61,847 nt of DNA, taken from positions 1 to 61,847 of the forward strand of contig JASAON010001571.1 in NCBI GenBank assembly GCA_030849065.1, in the 5' to 3' direction. Position numbers and translations under genes: made by a program. The notes beneath the pieces were generated by a model that did no database searches, was not told the origin of the DNA, and saw only the letters and a list, made by a program, of their open reading frames with translations. Every line of letters starts with the position of its first letter. Position 1 is the first letter of the stretch. Positions 9,501 through 17,546 of the stretch are shown here, piece by piece. This DNA comes from Jaenimonas drosophilae. Lineage: Eukaryota; Euglenozoa; Kinetoplastea; Trypanosomatida; Trypanosomatidae.

Positions 9501-10138
9501 AGATCCATCATCGCCATCTCCACATTTTGTGTGAGGTAGGATGAGCTTCCGCAGAGATCCACGAGTTGGTGTACGACACGAATCGCCTCTTGACCAACAT
9601 CATCCCCATCACCACGACGTTGTTGCTGCATTGCATAACGTGTCAGGGCAGAAACCAGCAGCTGCATGTGCTCACCCTCCATCTGAATGGTGTAAATGAG
9701 CTGCGCGTGGAGGTCCTTCACTCGTCGATAGGCCAACTCCATCGCACCACGCGTATCATTGGTGCTCATAAATGATGGCGATGTTGTTGTTGTTGTTGTT
9801 GCAGGGGCTCCACGATGCTCCGCCTTCCACGCAAAGAAGGCCTCAAAGGGCTGCACACATGTTGCGAATGTAGATGCCATGCGCGTGGAGCTGCCGAGCA
9901 CCGACGTGTGCAGCACACGCAAACGAACAAGAAGGCGTCGCAGATCATCCACGGCGGGAAGTTGGAGAAGGCCATCGCGGAGAAGTGGCGGCAGCGTAGA
10001 TGCCACACTGCCATCCTGTGGAGCAGCGAAGGTGCCGAGGAGGTGAAGAAGATCATCATGCGCCTGACGCAATCGCTTCAGCTCATCGAGAAAGATGGGA
10101 ACGCCAGGTGTGGTGGCAACGGCGGCATTCATCATCAT
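6572..10138 (-). CDS. Large poly-Asn/coiled-coil protein, unrecognised
   Basis: This 1,188-residue protein was not recognised. The N-terminal 230 residues look folded and helical (FLDELKRLRQAHDDLLHLL; VDDLRRLLVRLRVLHTSVLG). A central coiled coil around residues 540-610 (HRHAMEELSQDLHQQL and a heptad-like continuation) and a C-terminal coiled coil over about the last 100 residues (KLRELRQRYDALLHQL; RFETTERSLREREAEL) frame long Ser/Asn/Thr/Gln/His-rich linkers. At least eight separate Asn runs are encoded by AAC repeats. An Ala run and Gln runs are also present. The pattern suits a cytoskeletal or basal-body scaffold, but that is inference. The AG at 10139-10140 directly precedes three consecutive ATG codons, so the leader may have no genome-encoded bases. 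Confidence 0.82.
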   Translation of the reverse strand: MMMNAAVATTPGVPIFLDELKRLRQAHDDLLHLLGTFAAPQDGSVASTLPPLLRDGLLQLPAVDDLRRLLVRLRVLHTSVLGSSTRMASTFATCVQPFEAFFAWKAEHRGAPATTTTTTSPSFMSTNDTRGAMELAYRRVKDLHAQLIYTIQMEGEHMQLLVSALTRYAMQQQRRGDGDDVGQEAIRVVHQLVDLCGSSSYLTQNVEMAMMDLINGQTPKNNNNNNINNISVDAHASTWMNRAGAAPLLQQQSSSRMNEMNAFGSDGEGKEREQHSQLPGSTSNNNNNNNMEPPRRGSSSSVSMPMMFSSLSDSPNHFHKPRGAPSTSMPFAAPALRTHNYKLTDATAVVEVGETSYNSNNNNNNNSFGWSQGRTLRRSRSAPSSSRSPPRPSFMTAKHNNNRGSMWRSIFDAPSTSSASTSNAVELLQAKDAIILDLQSQLLALRGIEQQQRRTHDDDVEVLNVGRCGSTSSSTTFGERSNNNISTSSPPAKKVQWSLPAHDAEEMPSHASHLPWIDAEQHRHAMEELSQDLHQQLTAARLELIRCRSHVEELEAEVAASAEHRERCARLQRDNLQLKQQVWSLQVAQHHQAQPTCPTTTTIPTATTTTTAHTMLASSLPAPSSSLSSRVELDALRHLAGCPMQRSSSSCPDCGEINNNNNNTPSTLENLPRCVRSPSSTRMMDEATEMMLERSPSVRDPNAQPHLHEIKVGHHGQGQHSSPPLATPTTTTSRACAAVDRGGVLSSSEDSNRPRQRSRTMPTTEEEQRRRDAATASSSRRQMLLSAINDALAAAHDLGANVPENTSSSSSSSSSAHDVGNNATNLKTPEHSPAYVAAMRSRQHTQQQQQHQQQRRRSSSPRHVVEDMEELRDTQRLLYDARELLQRTDGSRSPSVHLRANTPPRRSAVEQIRRDDGWATLEEEINLSPCSALSFSDTKKRRRSNSQTQQGLERYVPAHGAAAAAAAAVKESGINVAPLRRHQQRPPSPPPPHHNTNNNNNSSRHAHLFTTSPAPSTSPVASYAQAYLQGRPQKSRSRSHHLDEHNNNNNNNTRSFSAPTGLHTRDNSAEKNLRRSGRRSSSTNAARPAEKLRELRQRYDALLHQLHDTRGHLALMEEKRTTLGAALLQASHLRREDDDYDDERQERLAALRDRFETTERSLREREAELLAQTQHVHRQLVSVEADTL

Positions 10139-10727
10139 CTACGCACGCACACACACACGCACGCAGCGTGGAGCAAGGATGATGATGTTCGTGTGTGTTT
10201 CAATATAGAATCTAGGCTCTAACAAGTAGCGTTGTATATCCCTCATGCAGATGCCCTCCGCGCATGCGTGTGTGCGAGGAGGAGAGGAGCTCTACGTCCT
10301 GAATGATAGAAGGAGAGATGATGCAAATAAAACGAGCATAACATGAGTTGCATGTGCAGCCGACACACAGACGTACCCATCAACATCATCCTTCATGCAT
10401 GTATGTTGTTGTTGTTGTTGTTGTTGTTGTTGTGTATCAAAGAACACGTTCGGCAGGTGTTGGAGGGGCTTCTCGCGCTGCCCCTCCCCGTGCCGCCCTG
10501 CCCACGGCCGTTGTGTTCGTTGCCCATGAGAAAAAGAAAGACGTGTGTGTGTTGAGGTCGTCCACCAACAACACATCATCATTGCCAATCTCATCACCAG
10601 TACAACGCACGTCTGACTACAGCTACTACCTAAAGCTGCCTACTGCCCGTCCTCACGCACACCTCAACCAACACCTCATCATGATTTGTGGTTGTTCTTG
10701 ATGGTGTATTCCGTCATCCCTCCCTAC
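10139..10727. other. Spacer with CAA-type microsatellite
   Basis: This 589-base spacer contains an AC-rich run at 10143-10165 and a TTG repeat (CAA in the sense strand) at 10405-10432. Open stretches here consist of repeat sequence and have no credible start or domain. No RNA gene was recognised. Confidence 0.5.
10405..10432. repeat. (TTG)n microsatellite
   Basis: About nine TTG units in the spacer, CAA in the transcribed sense. It is the same unit that encodes Asn, Thr or Gln runs inside the genes. Confidence 0.9.
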
Positions 10728-11159
10728 TTAAGCAGCAGCTGCTGTTCCTAGCTTTGCCTTGAGCTCACGCACCTCCAGCAGAAGCTTCTCCGCCCGGATC
10801 GCATCACGTTGGTGTGCGTGCCAGTAGTTGTACTCCTGATCAATCTGGCCCATGCGAATAGATTCAGACATGAGCAATCCCGCCATGCGTTGAGGGCCAC
10901 GCTCACTCTGGATGCTATCTTGGTTGACGAGTGCCTGACGACGGTGCATACGCTCCATCTCGTTGTAGTACTTGGCAGCCTTGCGACGAAGCTCAATGTG
11001 TGGGCCATCACGTTGGCGCTCAAAGTACTCGGAAAGACGGTAGCGCAACGGCCATGCCGCCAGTCCGCCGAGGATAATCACCATCGGTGCGTAGGCGGTG
11101 GGGGCGGAATTCATAAATCCCAGTGGAGTGTACCACGGACGACGTGGGTAGCGCGGCAT
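10728..11159 (-). CDS. Small single-pass protein, probably mitochondrial inner membrane
   Basis: The 143-residue product has a short basic N-terminus, one hydrophobic segment at about residues 24-38 (APMVIILGGLAAWPL), and a charged helical C-terminal domain (ELRRKAAKYYNEMERMHRRQA; EKLLLEVRELKAKL). This single-pass plus helical-tail design is common among accessory subunits of kinetoplastid respiratory complexes and ATP synthase, but no specific subunit was recognised. The sequence has no low-complexity runs apart from four terminal Ala, unlike its neighbours, which argues that the whole frame is constrained. The leader is ATG-free from the start codon to about 11370, with a pyrimidine tract at 11291-11308 and AG at 11265-11266. 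Confidence 0.85.
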   Translation of the reverse strand: MPRYPRRPWYTPLGFMNSAPTAYAPMVIILGGLAAWPLRYRLSEYFERQRDGPHIELRRKAAKYYNEMERMHRRQALVNQDSIQSERGPQRMAGLLMSESIRMGQIDQEYNYWHAHQRDAIRAEKLLLEVRELKAKLGTAAAA

Positions 11160-11712
11160 TGTCTTGAATGTTGCAAGATGATGGTGATGGTGATGTGGAA
11201 GTACTATCTCTACGCGTGGAGGTGCTAGTAAGTCAGGTCGTTCGTCTGCCCAACACGCACAATACTTGTGTGTGTGTGTGTGTGTTGCACGTGAAGAAGA
11301 AGGACAGAGCTACAGAATGGGGTGAGCAACAAGAACAAAAAAAAAATGTTGGCGTTGTTTGTGCAGTCATGTTCGTCTAGAACAACACAAGAGTGCCGGT
11401 ATAAAGAACACGGAATGTCTGTTTGTTGATGCATGCCGAAGTCATGATGAAGATCATCATCATCATCATCATCATCTCTCGTTGGTATAGCACGTCATGG
11501 AAGATGAAGATCATCATCAACATCCATCACAATAGCTCCTCTCTTGATAAATAAGATAGAAAACATGGTTGGCACAACGCGTGGAGTACAACGCCACTCG
11601 TACTCCATCTCTATAGCCCCCTAAATGGGCAGCATCTCTCCCTCACCCTTCACTCATCACCGTGTAGTGTTGTTGATGAGGATGGTGATGATGATGGTGT
11701 GTGCATTGCCCA
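11160..11712. other. Spacer between IFT172 and the small membrane protein gene
   Basis: This 553-base spacer holds the ATG-free leader of the small gene (11160-11370), a TG repeat at 11266-11284, an A-rich/pyrimidine-tract equivalent at 11331-11346 and an ATC repeat at 11452-11475. The remainder is IFT172 3' flank. Nothing else was recognised. Confidence 0.5.
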
Positions 11713-14700
11713 CTACATGGCAAAGTTCGGATTCTGCGATGTCTCGCACCACGGGCAGCACTTGCTTATCATCACGTACCGATTCCAGTCCTCCTGGCAT
11801 GCCGTGCGTTGGCAGTTGGTGCACCGCGACACACCTCCGCCAAGAATAGGGTAGCCCGATACGGCACACTCGGGGAACGTTGTTCCGCTCGGTGCCTTGA
11901 GTGAGCCCTCAAACATCTGCTCCGTTGTATTCACCGTCACCGTGGGCAATTTGCACTCCACCTGATGTTTATCCACGTCGATGCTGAAAGTTAGCACCCA
12001 GCTATTCACGGCCTCCATCTTCGTCTTGCTCACCGCCGCCTCCTGCGGGAGGTGGTACACTTTGGGGAAGTCGGTGGCATCAAAATCGTGGTTATCAATG
12101 CCGCTGCTGTCATTATCACCGTCCTCAATGCGCTCCGCAATATCCAGTGAGCGGTTCAAGTATACGAACGCAATCGCCTCGGCGTTGGCATCTTTGGCGG
12201 CCATGCCGGCGTCGTAGAAGGCCTTGTCGGGTGCGATGCGTGGAATCCAGCGCGGGAGGCCGAGCATCAGCTTCAAGCCGAGCTCAGGAAGCTGGAGCTC
12301 CTTCGTCATGATGCGCGATACGTGGTAAATGTGAATAACGTGGACGAGGGCGTTGGCGCGGGAGAGATCATCGTTGCTCTCGCCGGCACTCGTCATGCTC
12401 TCCAACACCTTCACGAGACGTTGATGCAGCGTGTGCAGGCGGATGGTATCACTCGGCAGCAGCGGAATAACTTTTTGTGCGAGCTCCATCCACGTTTCAT
12501 TGAAGCGAAAGTCCTTCGTATCGATCGGGTACTTATCCACCACCTCGAGCGCCTTCTCCACGTTGTTCTGGCGCAGATGGTATTGCATCTCGAGGGCGGC
12601 AACGTACTCGGCCTTCTCCGAAGAGAGGCCCTTGGCCACACGAATGGCGTTATCAAAATCGCTGTTGGCGATGTAGGATTGCATCGCCGCCTCCGGGTCC
12701 ATCTCCTCCACCACCTTGGCATCGGTTAGGTTGCCACCCTCAATGCTGTCCTGCACAATGGCACGCTTCACGTAGTCCTCCAGCTCGGGGCTGATGCGCT
12801 TCGCCAAGGATTCGGCCATATCAAACTTCTTGCCCTGCACGTACATGTTGATGGCGGACTTGTACTCCTCGCAGTCCTCGAAACACTTGCCAGCCTCCAC
12901 GAAGCGCTTGGCCTCCTTGAGCTTCGTCGTGGACTCCTTCAGCACCTCCTTGAGCATGTTGCGCACATGCTTCTGGGCCACCTTCACGGCACGCACCCAC
13001 ATGTTGGTCAGGGCCGTGGCATCATTCACCGTCTCGGATGTTGCGCCAAGGTACGTTTCAATGGCGAGCTGATACTCGCCATTCTCTTCCAGCACCGCGC
13101 CGGCCTTTTGCGGATCGTTGGATTGCAATGCGATGCGCTTCGCCACATCGCCCATCATCTCCGGGCAGTGTTCCTTCGCCACACGCTGAGCATCCGAATA
13201 CATGCGCGCCTCCACGTACATCTTGAGGAGGGCCTCGGGGGCATTGGCCCGCATGAAGAGGCCCTCCGCCTCCTTGTAGTTCCCCTGCTGGAAGCACACA
13301 CGTCCATGGGCGGCGCAGATGCTCGGCATGCTCGACTGATCATAGTTCTCCGCCACACGCATCGCATTCGTGAATTCGTGCTGATGAACGTACATGTCAA
13401 TGGCCTCACGTGGTTTGCCCGACTTCAAGAACGCATCCTCGGCCATGCGGAAGTCGCCCTGATCCTCGTAGTGCATCGCGTACTTGAGATACACGTAGGG
13501 CACCTTGGCAGGCTGAGCACCCTGCGCCCACTGCAGCGCGAGATCAAACTTTTGCGCCTCGAGCGCAGATTCAATGCCAGCCTCCACGTAGCTAAACTTG
13601 GCGAGAAGACGAAGGCCATCCTCGCTATCAATGGCCATGGCGCGGGAGAGAACAACCTGCTTCGCGGCGTTGGCACCGCCATGCACCTTGGCCACACGCA
13701 CCGCATCATCCCACAAGTCTCGATCGCGATACATGTTAACGGCACGACCCCAATCTTTTCCGGCAACGTAGTGTGTTTCGGCCGTTTTCAGGTTGTTTTC
13801 CTTCTCAAACTGTGCCGCAAGGGAGAGGTGCGTCTTGAGGAGGTAGTCGGGGCGGTGGGCCTGCACAAGACGAATCATGTTGGTGAAGTCGCGCGCGCGC
13901 TTATACATGACGATGGCCTGGTCGGGCTCATTCACCTTGAGGAAGATGCGCTCGGCACCAGCATGATCGCCCTTCGCCTCGAGCTGACGAGCCTGATTCA
14001 TGAATAAGGAAACGAGCTGCTGCTGGTTGAGGTGGCGTTGTGCCACACGGTACATGTGGTCGGCCATGCCCGCACGGCTGTACATCTCCACGGCATCGTT
14101 GATGGCGCCAGCCTTGATGAAGTACTTCTCCGCATCGGGGTACTGATGAATCTCTTCGTAGTGGCGCGCAATGGATTTGTAGAAGGATTGAACCTTGGCG
14201 TCGTTGTCGGCGCCGAGGTTCTGCGTCTCGAGGAGGTCTGCCGCCTTGCTCCACTGACGTGAGTTGATGGCGGCCTCCACGGCCTTGGCGTACTTGCCCG
14301 CCGCGCTGTAGTGGTTGATGGCCTGATCCACGTGCATCTGCGAGACGAGGTAGTCGCCCCACTCCTCCTCGAGCCCACTCACACGGTCAGGGTGCTCGCG
14401 CTTCGCAAACTCCACCGCACGGCTGAAGACGTGGCCGCTCTTGTAGGCGTCAATGGCGCGATCGTCCATGTGCAGCTTCTCAAAGAAGTTGCCGGCTTGT
14501 TCATAAATTTGCGCGCGGAAGAGGGCCGCGGCGATGGCCTCGAGGAGCTGCTGCTCGGGCTTCAGCCCATTGGCAGAGACCACGGCAGCCGCCTTGGCGG
14601 GCGTACCTCCGCGGAGATAGAGGTTGATGGCATCGATGTGTTTGCCCTCCTTCTCCTTCATGGCGCCGGCCTTCTCGAGCTGCTGTGTTTCCATCAGCCA

Positions 14701-17022
14701 CTGAAAATAGCGCGCCCGACGTGTTTCGAGGTCGGGCAGTTTGCGTGATTCCGCAATGGCGATGCTTTCGTCGAAGCGGTTCATCTCATCCCACATCTTC
14801 ATGGCCGCCGCGGCATCGCCATTCTCGAGCAGGAGCTGCTCCGCGAGCTTGAACTCCTTGGTGAGCATCAGCAGCTCTGCCTGCACGGTGTAGTGGTCGT
14901 AGGCGTTGTAGTTCTCCGTCGCGCGGGAAGAGGCGAGCTGGGCGATGCGATGAAGCGCCTCCACCTTGGCCACGTCACCGAGGGCGGCAAAACAACGCTC
15001 AGCAACATCCAACTTGTTGTCGGCGAGCGCCACCTGCGAGAGCTTCTCCCACAGCGCCTCTGTTTCTGGCGTCATGGGCACGATTTGTGCGAGGAGGTCG
15101 CAGGCCTTGATGAAGTCGCGGTCCTCCATCGCCACACCAAACTCAATGAGCGGCTCGTCAAGTGCGTAGGCAACGGCATTCACGCCTTCCTCAATAATCA
15201 CCTCCGTCTTGCCACTGCTGCGCTCGATACCTTCCACCTCACCCTTGATGGGTAAGACCGTCACGCGGTCGGGGTTGTTGATGCTGTACCACACGCAGAG
15301 CTCCACGCGGTTCTGCGCCACCACCACATCGCTCCCAGGCACCCACTGCACAAAGGTGCAATAATTCAGCAAGGTGGTGCGCTTTTGTTGGTGCATATCG
15401 TAGAGGAAGAGCTGGTGTTGCTTGTCGCGGAAGAGAAGACGCCGCGCGCGGTAGTCCAGCTCGAGCCAATCAATCTTGTGGTCGTGGGCGATGCGCGCGA
15501 TGCTCACGCCGCTGATGAGATCATCCACCTGAATGGTTTGGCGATCGAGGAGGTAGGCAATGACCCGTGTGGGCTCTCCCTGGGCAGCCACGGCGTTGAC
15601 GCTGGCGTGGATGTTGTTGGAGCTTCCATCGGGGTTGGCGTTGTTGTTGCTGTTGGTGGTGGTGGCTGCGTTCGGATCACGCAGGCGCACCGAGATGCGA
15701 TGCGCGCTGCGCTCCTCCGTGCGGCACGTTCCGAGGAGCATGTTCTTATCATACTCAATCAAGCACAGCTCACCCGCGGTGAAGACCATACACACCTGCG
15801 GATTATCAAAGACGAACTTCTCACGACCGGTGAGCTGCCACGGAATCTCGCTCAGTTTGCACGAGAGGAGATCGCCAACGAGGAGGGTGGTGCTTGTGTG
15901 CGCGACGAGATAGCGATCATGATGCACGTTGACGCGCTGAATCTCAAAACCCTGGTTGGAGCGGAGCACAATCCGCGTACCGGTGGCCAGACGCTTCACA
16001 ATAACCTGATTGTGGCTGACGTAGGTGAACTCAAACGCACCACGCAAGCGATAGCGCTTCAGGCATGCATCAAACATATCCACGGCGCCCGTGAGGCCGC
16101 CCGTGATGAGGCGGCTGCCGTCGTGCTTCCACGCCGTGTTGGCCATGCCAATGGAGTTTGGCATCTTCACCACCGCCCCTTCCTCCCAGCGACGTGAGCG
16201 CAGATTGAAATCAAAGAAGCGGAGCTTTTCGTGCGCGGCCACAACAAGCGTCTGGCCGCTCGGGTTGAAGCCACCCGCGGTGAGATCCACGTCATCCTTG
16301 ATGGGGAAGTCAAAGGACTGCAACTTGTTGCCGCTGCGTGGGTTATAGAATGTCACGATACAATCCTGGCCCGCGGCGCAAATGTGCTCACCCCACGACA
16401 AGACGTAGGGTGGGCAGGAGTGCTGGAAGAGCTTCTTACTCCCCGTGGCCTCATTGCCATCCTCGGTGCTGAAGACGTAGACGAAGACGGCCCCATCCAC
16501 GTGGCCAACCACAACCTTGTTGCCATCCTTGTTGGCACAGATGGAAACGGCGGCGTGCTCGTGGCCGTAGAGGCTCTGCGACTTGTTGGACTTGAGCAAT
16601 CCCGCCTTCACCTTACCCTCCATCGTACCAAAGACGATGAGCTCCATGCCATCGGAGCTGTTGGGCCAGCACACGCAGGTGACGGGGCTCGTCTGCGGGA
16701 ACTTGTTGCTGATGAACTTCTTATCTCCCCACTCCACCCCCACGCGATAGATGGAGATGATGCTGTCCGACTGCGCCACGGCAATCTTGGCGCTGTCGGG
16801 GGAGAAGGCGAGCCCAGTTACAACGTAGTTCTTACCACCTTTGCCGTCGGCGGATTTGGTGGGGAACTTGTCTCGACGATCGCCGAGCTCATCAAAAAGC
16901 TGGACGAAGCGGTTGGCATCCGCGACGGCGAGGCGCTTGTTGTTGGGCGACCAGCACATGGATTGTGTGCGCGCCACACCCAGTTGGCCCTGCACGAGGG
17001 TCTTGTAGTGCTTCACCTGCAT
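11713..17022 (-). CDS. IFT172: Intraflagellar transport protein IFT172
   Basis: IFT172 is the largest peripheral subunit of IFT-B and acts in train turnaround at the flagellar tip. The 1,769-residue product (human 1,749) aligns from the first residue: MQVKHYKTL corresponds to the MHLKHLRTL start in human. Two N-terminal WD40 propellers span about residues 1-600 (VVTGLAFSPDSAKIAVAQ; HEHAAVSICANKDG; NTAWKHDGSRLITGG). They are followed by about 1,100 residues of TPR-like helical pairs with many AGxxxxA units (DRAIDAYKSGHVFSRAVEFA). A Cys-rich end (CTNCQRTACQEDW; CCPWCETSQNPN) resembles the zinc-binding C-terminus of the family. A short Asn/Ser insert lies near residue 485. The open frame continues upstream without an ATG through leader DNA and an AAC repeat; that part is not coding. 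Confidence 0.97.
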   Translation of the reverse strand: MQVKHYKTLVQGQLGVARTQSMCWSPNNKRLAVADANRFVQLFDELGDRRDKFPTKSADGKGGKNYVVTGLAFSPDSAKIAVAQSDSIISIYRVGVEWGDKKFISNKFPQTSPVTCVCWPNSSDGMELIVFGTMEGKVKAGLLKSNKSQSLYGHEHAAVSICANKDGNKVVVGHVDGAVFVYVFSTEDGNEATGSKKLFQHSCPPYVLSWGEHICAAGQDCIVTFYNPRSGNKLQSFDFPIKDDVDLTAGGFNPSGQTLVVAAHEKLRFFDFNLRSRRWEEGAVVKMPNSIGMANTAWKHDGSRLITGGLTGAVDMFDACLKRYRLRGAFEFTYVSHNQVIVKRLATGTRIVLRSNQGFEIQRVNVHHDRYLVAHTSTTLLVGDLLSCKLSEIPWQLTGREKFVFDNPQVCMVFTAGELCLIEYDKNMLLGTCRTEERSAHRISVRLRDPNAATTTNSNNNANPDGSSNNIHASVNAVAAQGEPTRVIAYLLDRQTIQVDDLISGVSIARIAHDHKIDWLELDYRARRLLFRDKQHQLFLYDMHQQKRTTLLNYCTFVQWVPGSDVVVAQNRVELCVWYSINNPDRVTVLPIKGEVEGIERSSGKTEVIIEEGVNAVAYALDEPLIEFGVAMEDRDFIKACDLLAQIVPMTPETEALWEKLSQVALADNKLDVAERCFAALGDVAKVEALHRIAQLASSRATENYNAYDHYTVQAELLMLTKEFKLAEQLLLENGDAAAAMKMWDEMNRFDESIAIAESRKLPDLETRRARYFQWLMETQQLEKAGAMKEKEGKHIDAINLYLRGGTPAKAAAVVSANGLKPEQQLLEAIAAALFRAQIYEQAGNFFEKLHMDDRAIDAYKSGHVFSRAVEFAKREHPDRVSGLEEEWGDYLVSQMHVDQAINHYSAAGKYAKAVEAAINSRQWSKAADLLETQNLGADNDAKVQSFYKSIARHYEEIHQYPDAEKYFIKAGAINDAVEMYSRAGMADHMYRVAQRHLNQQQLVSLFMNQARQLEAKGDHAGAERIFLKVNEPDQAIVMYKRARDFTNMIRLVQAHRPDYLLKTHLSLAAQFEKENNLKTAETHYVAGKDWGRAVNMYRDRDLWDDAVRVAKVHGGANAAKQVVLSRAMAIDSEDGLRLLAKFSYVEAGIESALEAQKFDLALQWAQGAQPAKVPYVYLKYAMHYEDQGDFRMAEDAFLKSGKPREAIDMYVHQHEFTNAMRVAENYDQSSMPSICAAHGRVCFQQGNYKEAEGLFMRANAPEALLKMYVEARMYSDAQRVAKEHCPEMMGDVAKRIALQSNDPQKAGAVLEENGEYQLAIETYLGATSETVNDATALTNMWVRAVKVAQKHVRNMLKEVLKESTTKLKEAKRFVEAGKCFEDCEEYKSAINMYVQGKKFDMAESLAKRISPELEDYVKRAIVQDSIEGGNLTDAKVVEEMDPEAAMQSYIANSDFDNAIRVAKGLSSEKAEYVAALEMQYHLRQNNVEKALEVVDKYPIDTKDFRFNETWMELAQKVIPLLPSDTIRLHTLHQRLVKVLESMTSAGESNDDLSRANALVHVIHIYHVSRIMTKELQLPELGLKLMLGLPRWIPRIAPDKAFYDAGMAAKDANAEAIAFVYLNRSLDIAERIEDGDNDSSGIDNHDFDATDFPKVYHLPQEAAVSKTKMEAVNSWVLTFSIDVDKHQVECKLPTVTVNTTEQMFEGSLKAPSGTTFPECAVSGYPILGGGVSRCTNCQRTACQEDWNRYVMISKCCPWCETSQNPNFAM

Positions 17023-17368
17023 ATCGTTGCTGCACAAGAGGTGTGTGTGTTGGTTGTTGTTGTTGTTGTTGCTGATGATGACGATGTGCAAGGGGCGAAG
17101 AGGCACAAGAAGGATGTTGTGGTTGATCTACGAATATATAGGCTGCGCACGTACTGTTTGTGTGTACGAGTATGCGAGAAGAAGAGAGAGGGGAAGTATC
17201 TCTAATTCCTAAGCCCGCCACACACTTCTTGATGGATGGTTGTAGGAGCACGTGCGTGTGCGTGCGTGTGTGTTCGGATAGAAAAATGTGTAGAGGAGGA
17301 GTATTCCTACTATCAGCATGAGCATCAACAAAGGAAAGACGAGGTACACGATTGCAAAAGAACAACAA

Positions 17369-17406
<38 letters not shown>

Positions 17407-17546
17407 AAGGTGTAAGTACGCGTTTGATTGCAACTACAACCAAAACATCATCTTGTTTTTCATACGTACGAACGTAGACGATCTTCCGTCGTGTGCCGTT
17501 ATCGGCTCTGTAAGTGCCCCCACCACCACCACCACCACCACCACCA
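17023..17546. other. Spacer and long ATG-free leader upstream of IFT172
   Basis: The first 294 bases upstream of IFT172 contain no sense-strand ATG. They include an AAC repeat, a possible acceptor AG at 17030-17031 and a stronger pyrimidine tract at 17176-17196 with AG at about 17149-17150; both give the same start codon. A long TG repeat lies at 17371-17403 and an ACC repeat at 17519-17547. Confidence 0.55.
17371..17403. repeat. (TG)n microsatellite
   Basis: Nearly perfect TG repeat of about 15 units (CA in the sense strand), in the 3' flank of the SET-like gene. Confidence 0.9.

Noticed and set aside
12967..14007. A 346-codon open frame on the plus strand, and others at 15385-16197 and 16231-17205
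   Set aside because: All are antisense to the TPR and WD40 parts of IFT172 and show no family features.
11713..17022. COPI/clathrin coat protein as an alternative to IFT172
   Set aside because: The WD40 plus TPR layout is shared with coat proteins, but the N-terminal sequence, the RRDKFPTKSADGK stretch and the Cys-rich C-terminus match IFT172 specifically.
17023..17106. An N-terminal extension of IFT172 containing an Asn run
   Set aside because: It has no ATG of its own, lies in the predicted leader, and the family start aligns at 17022.
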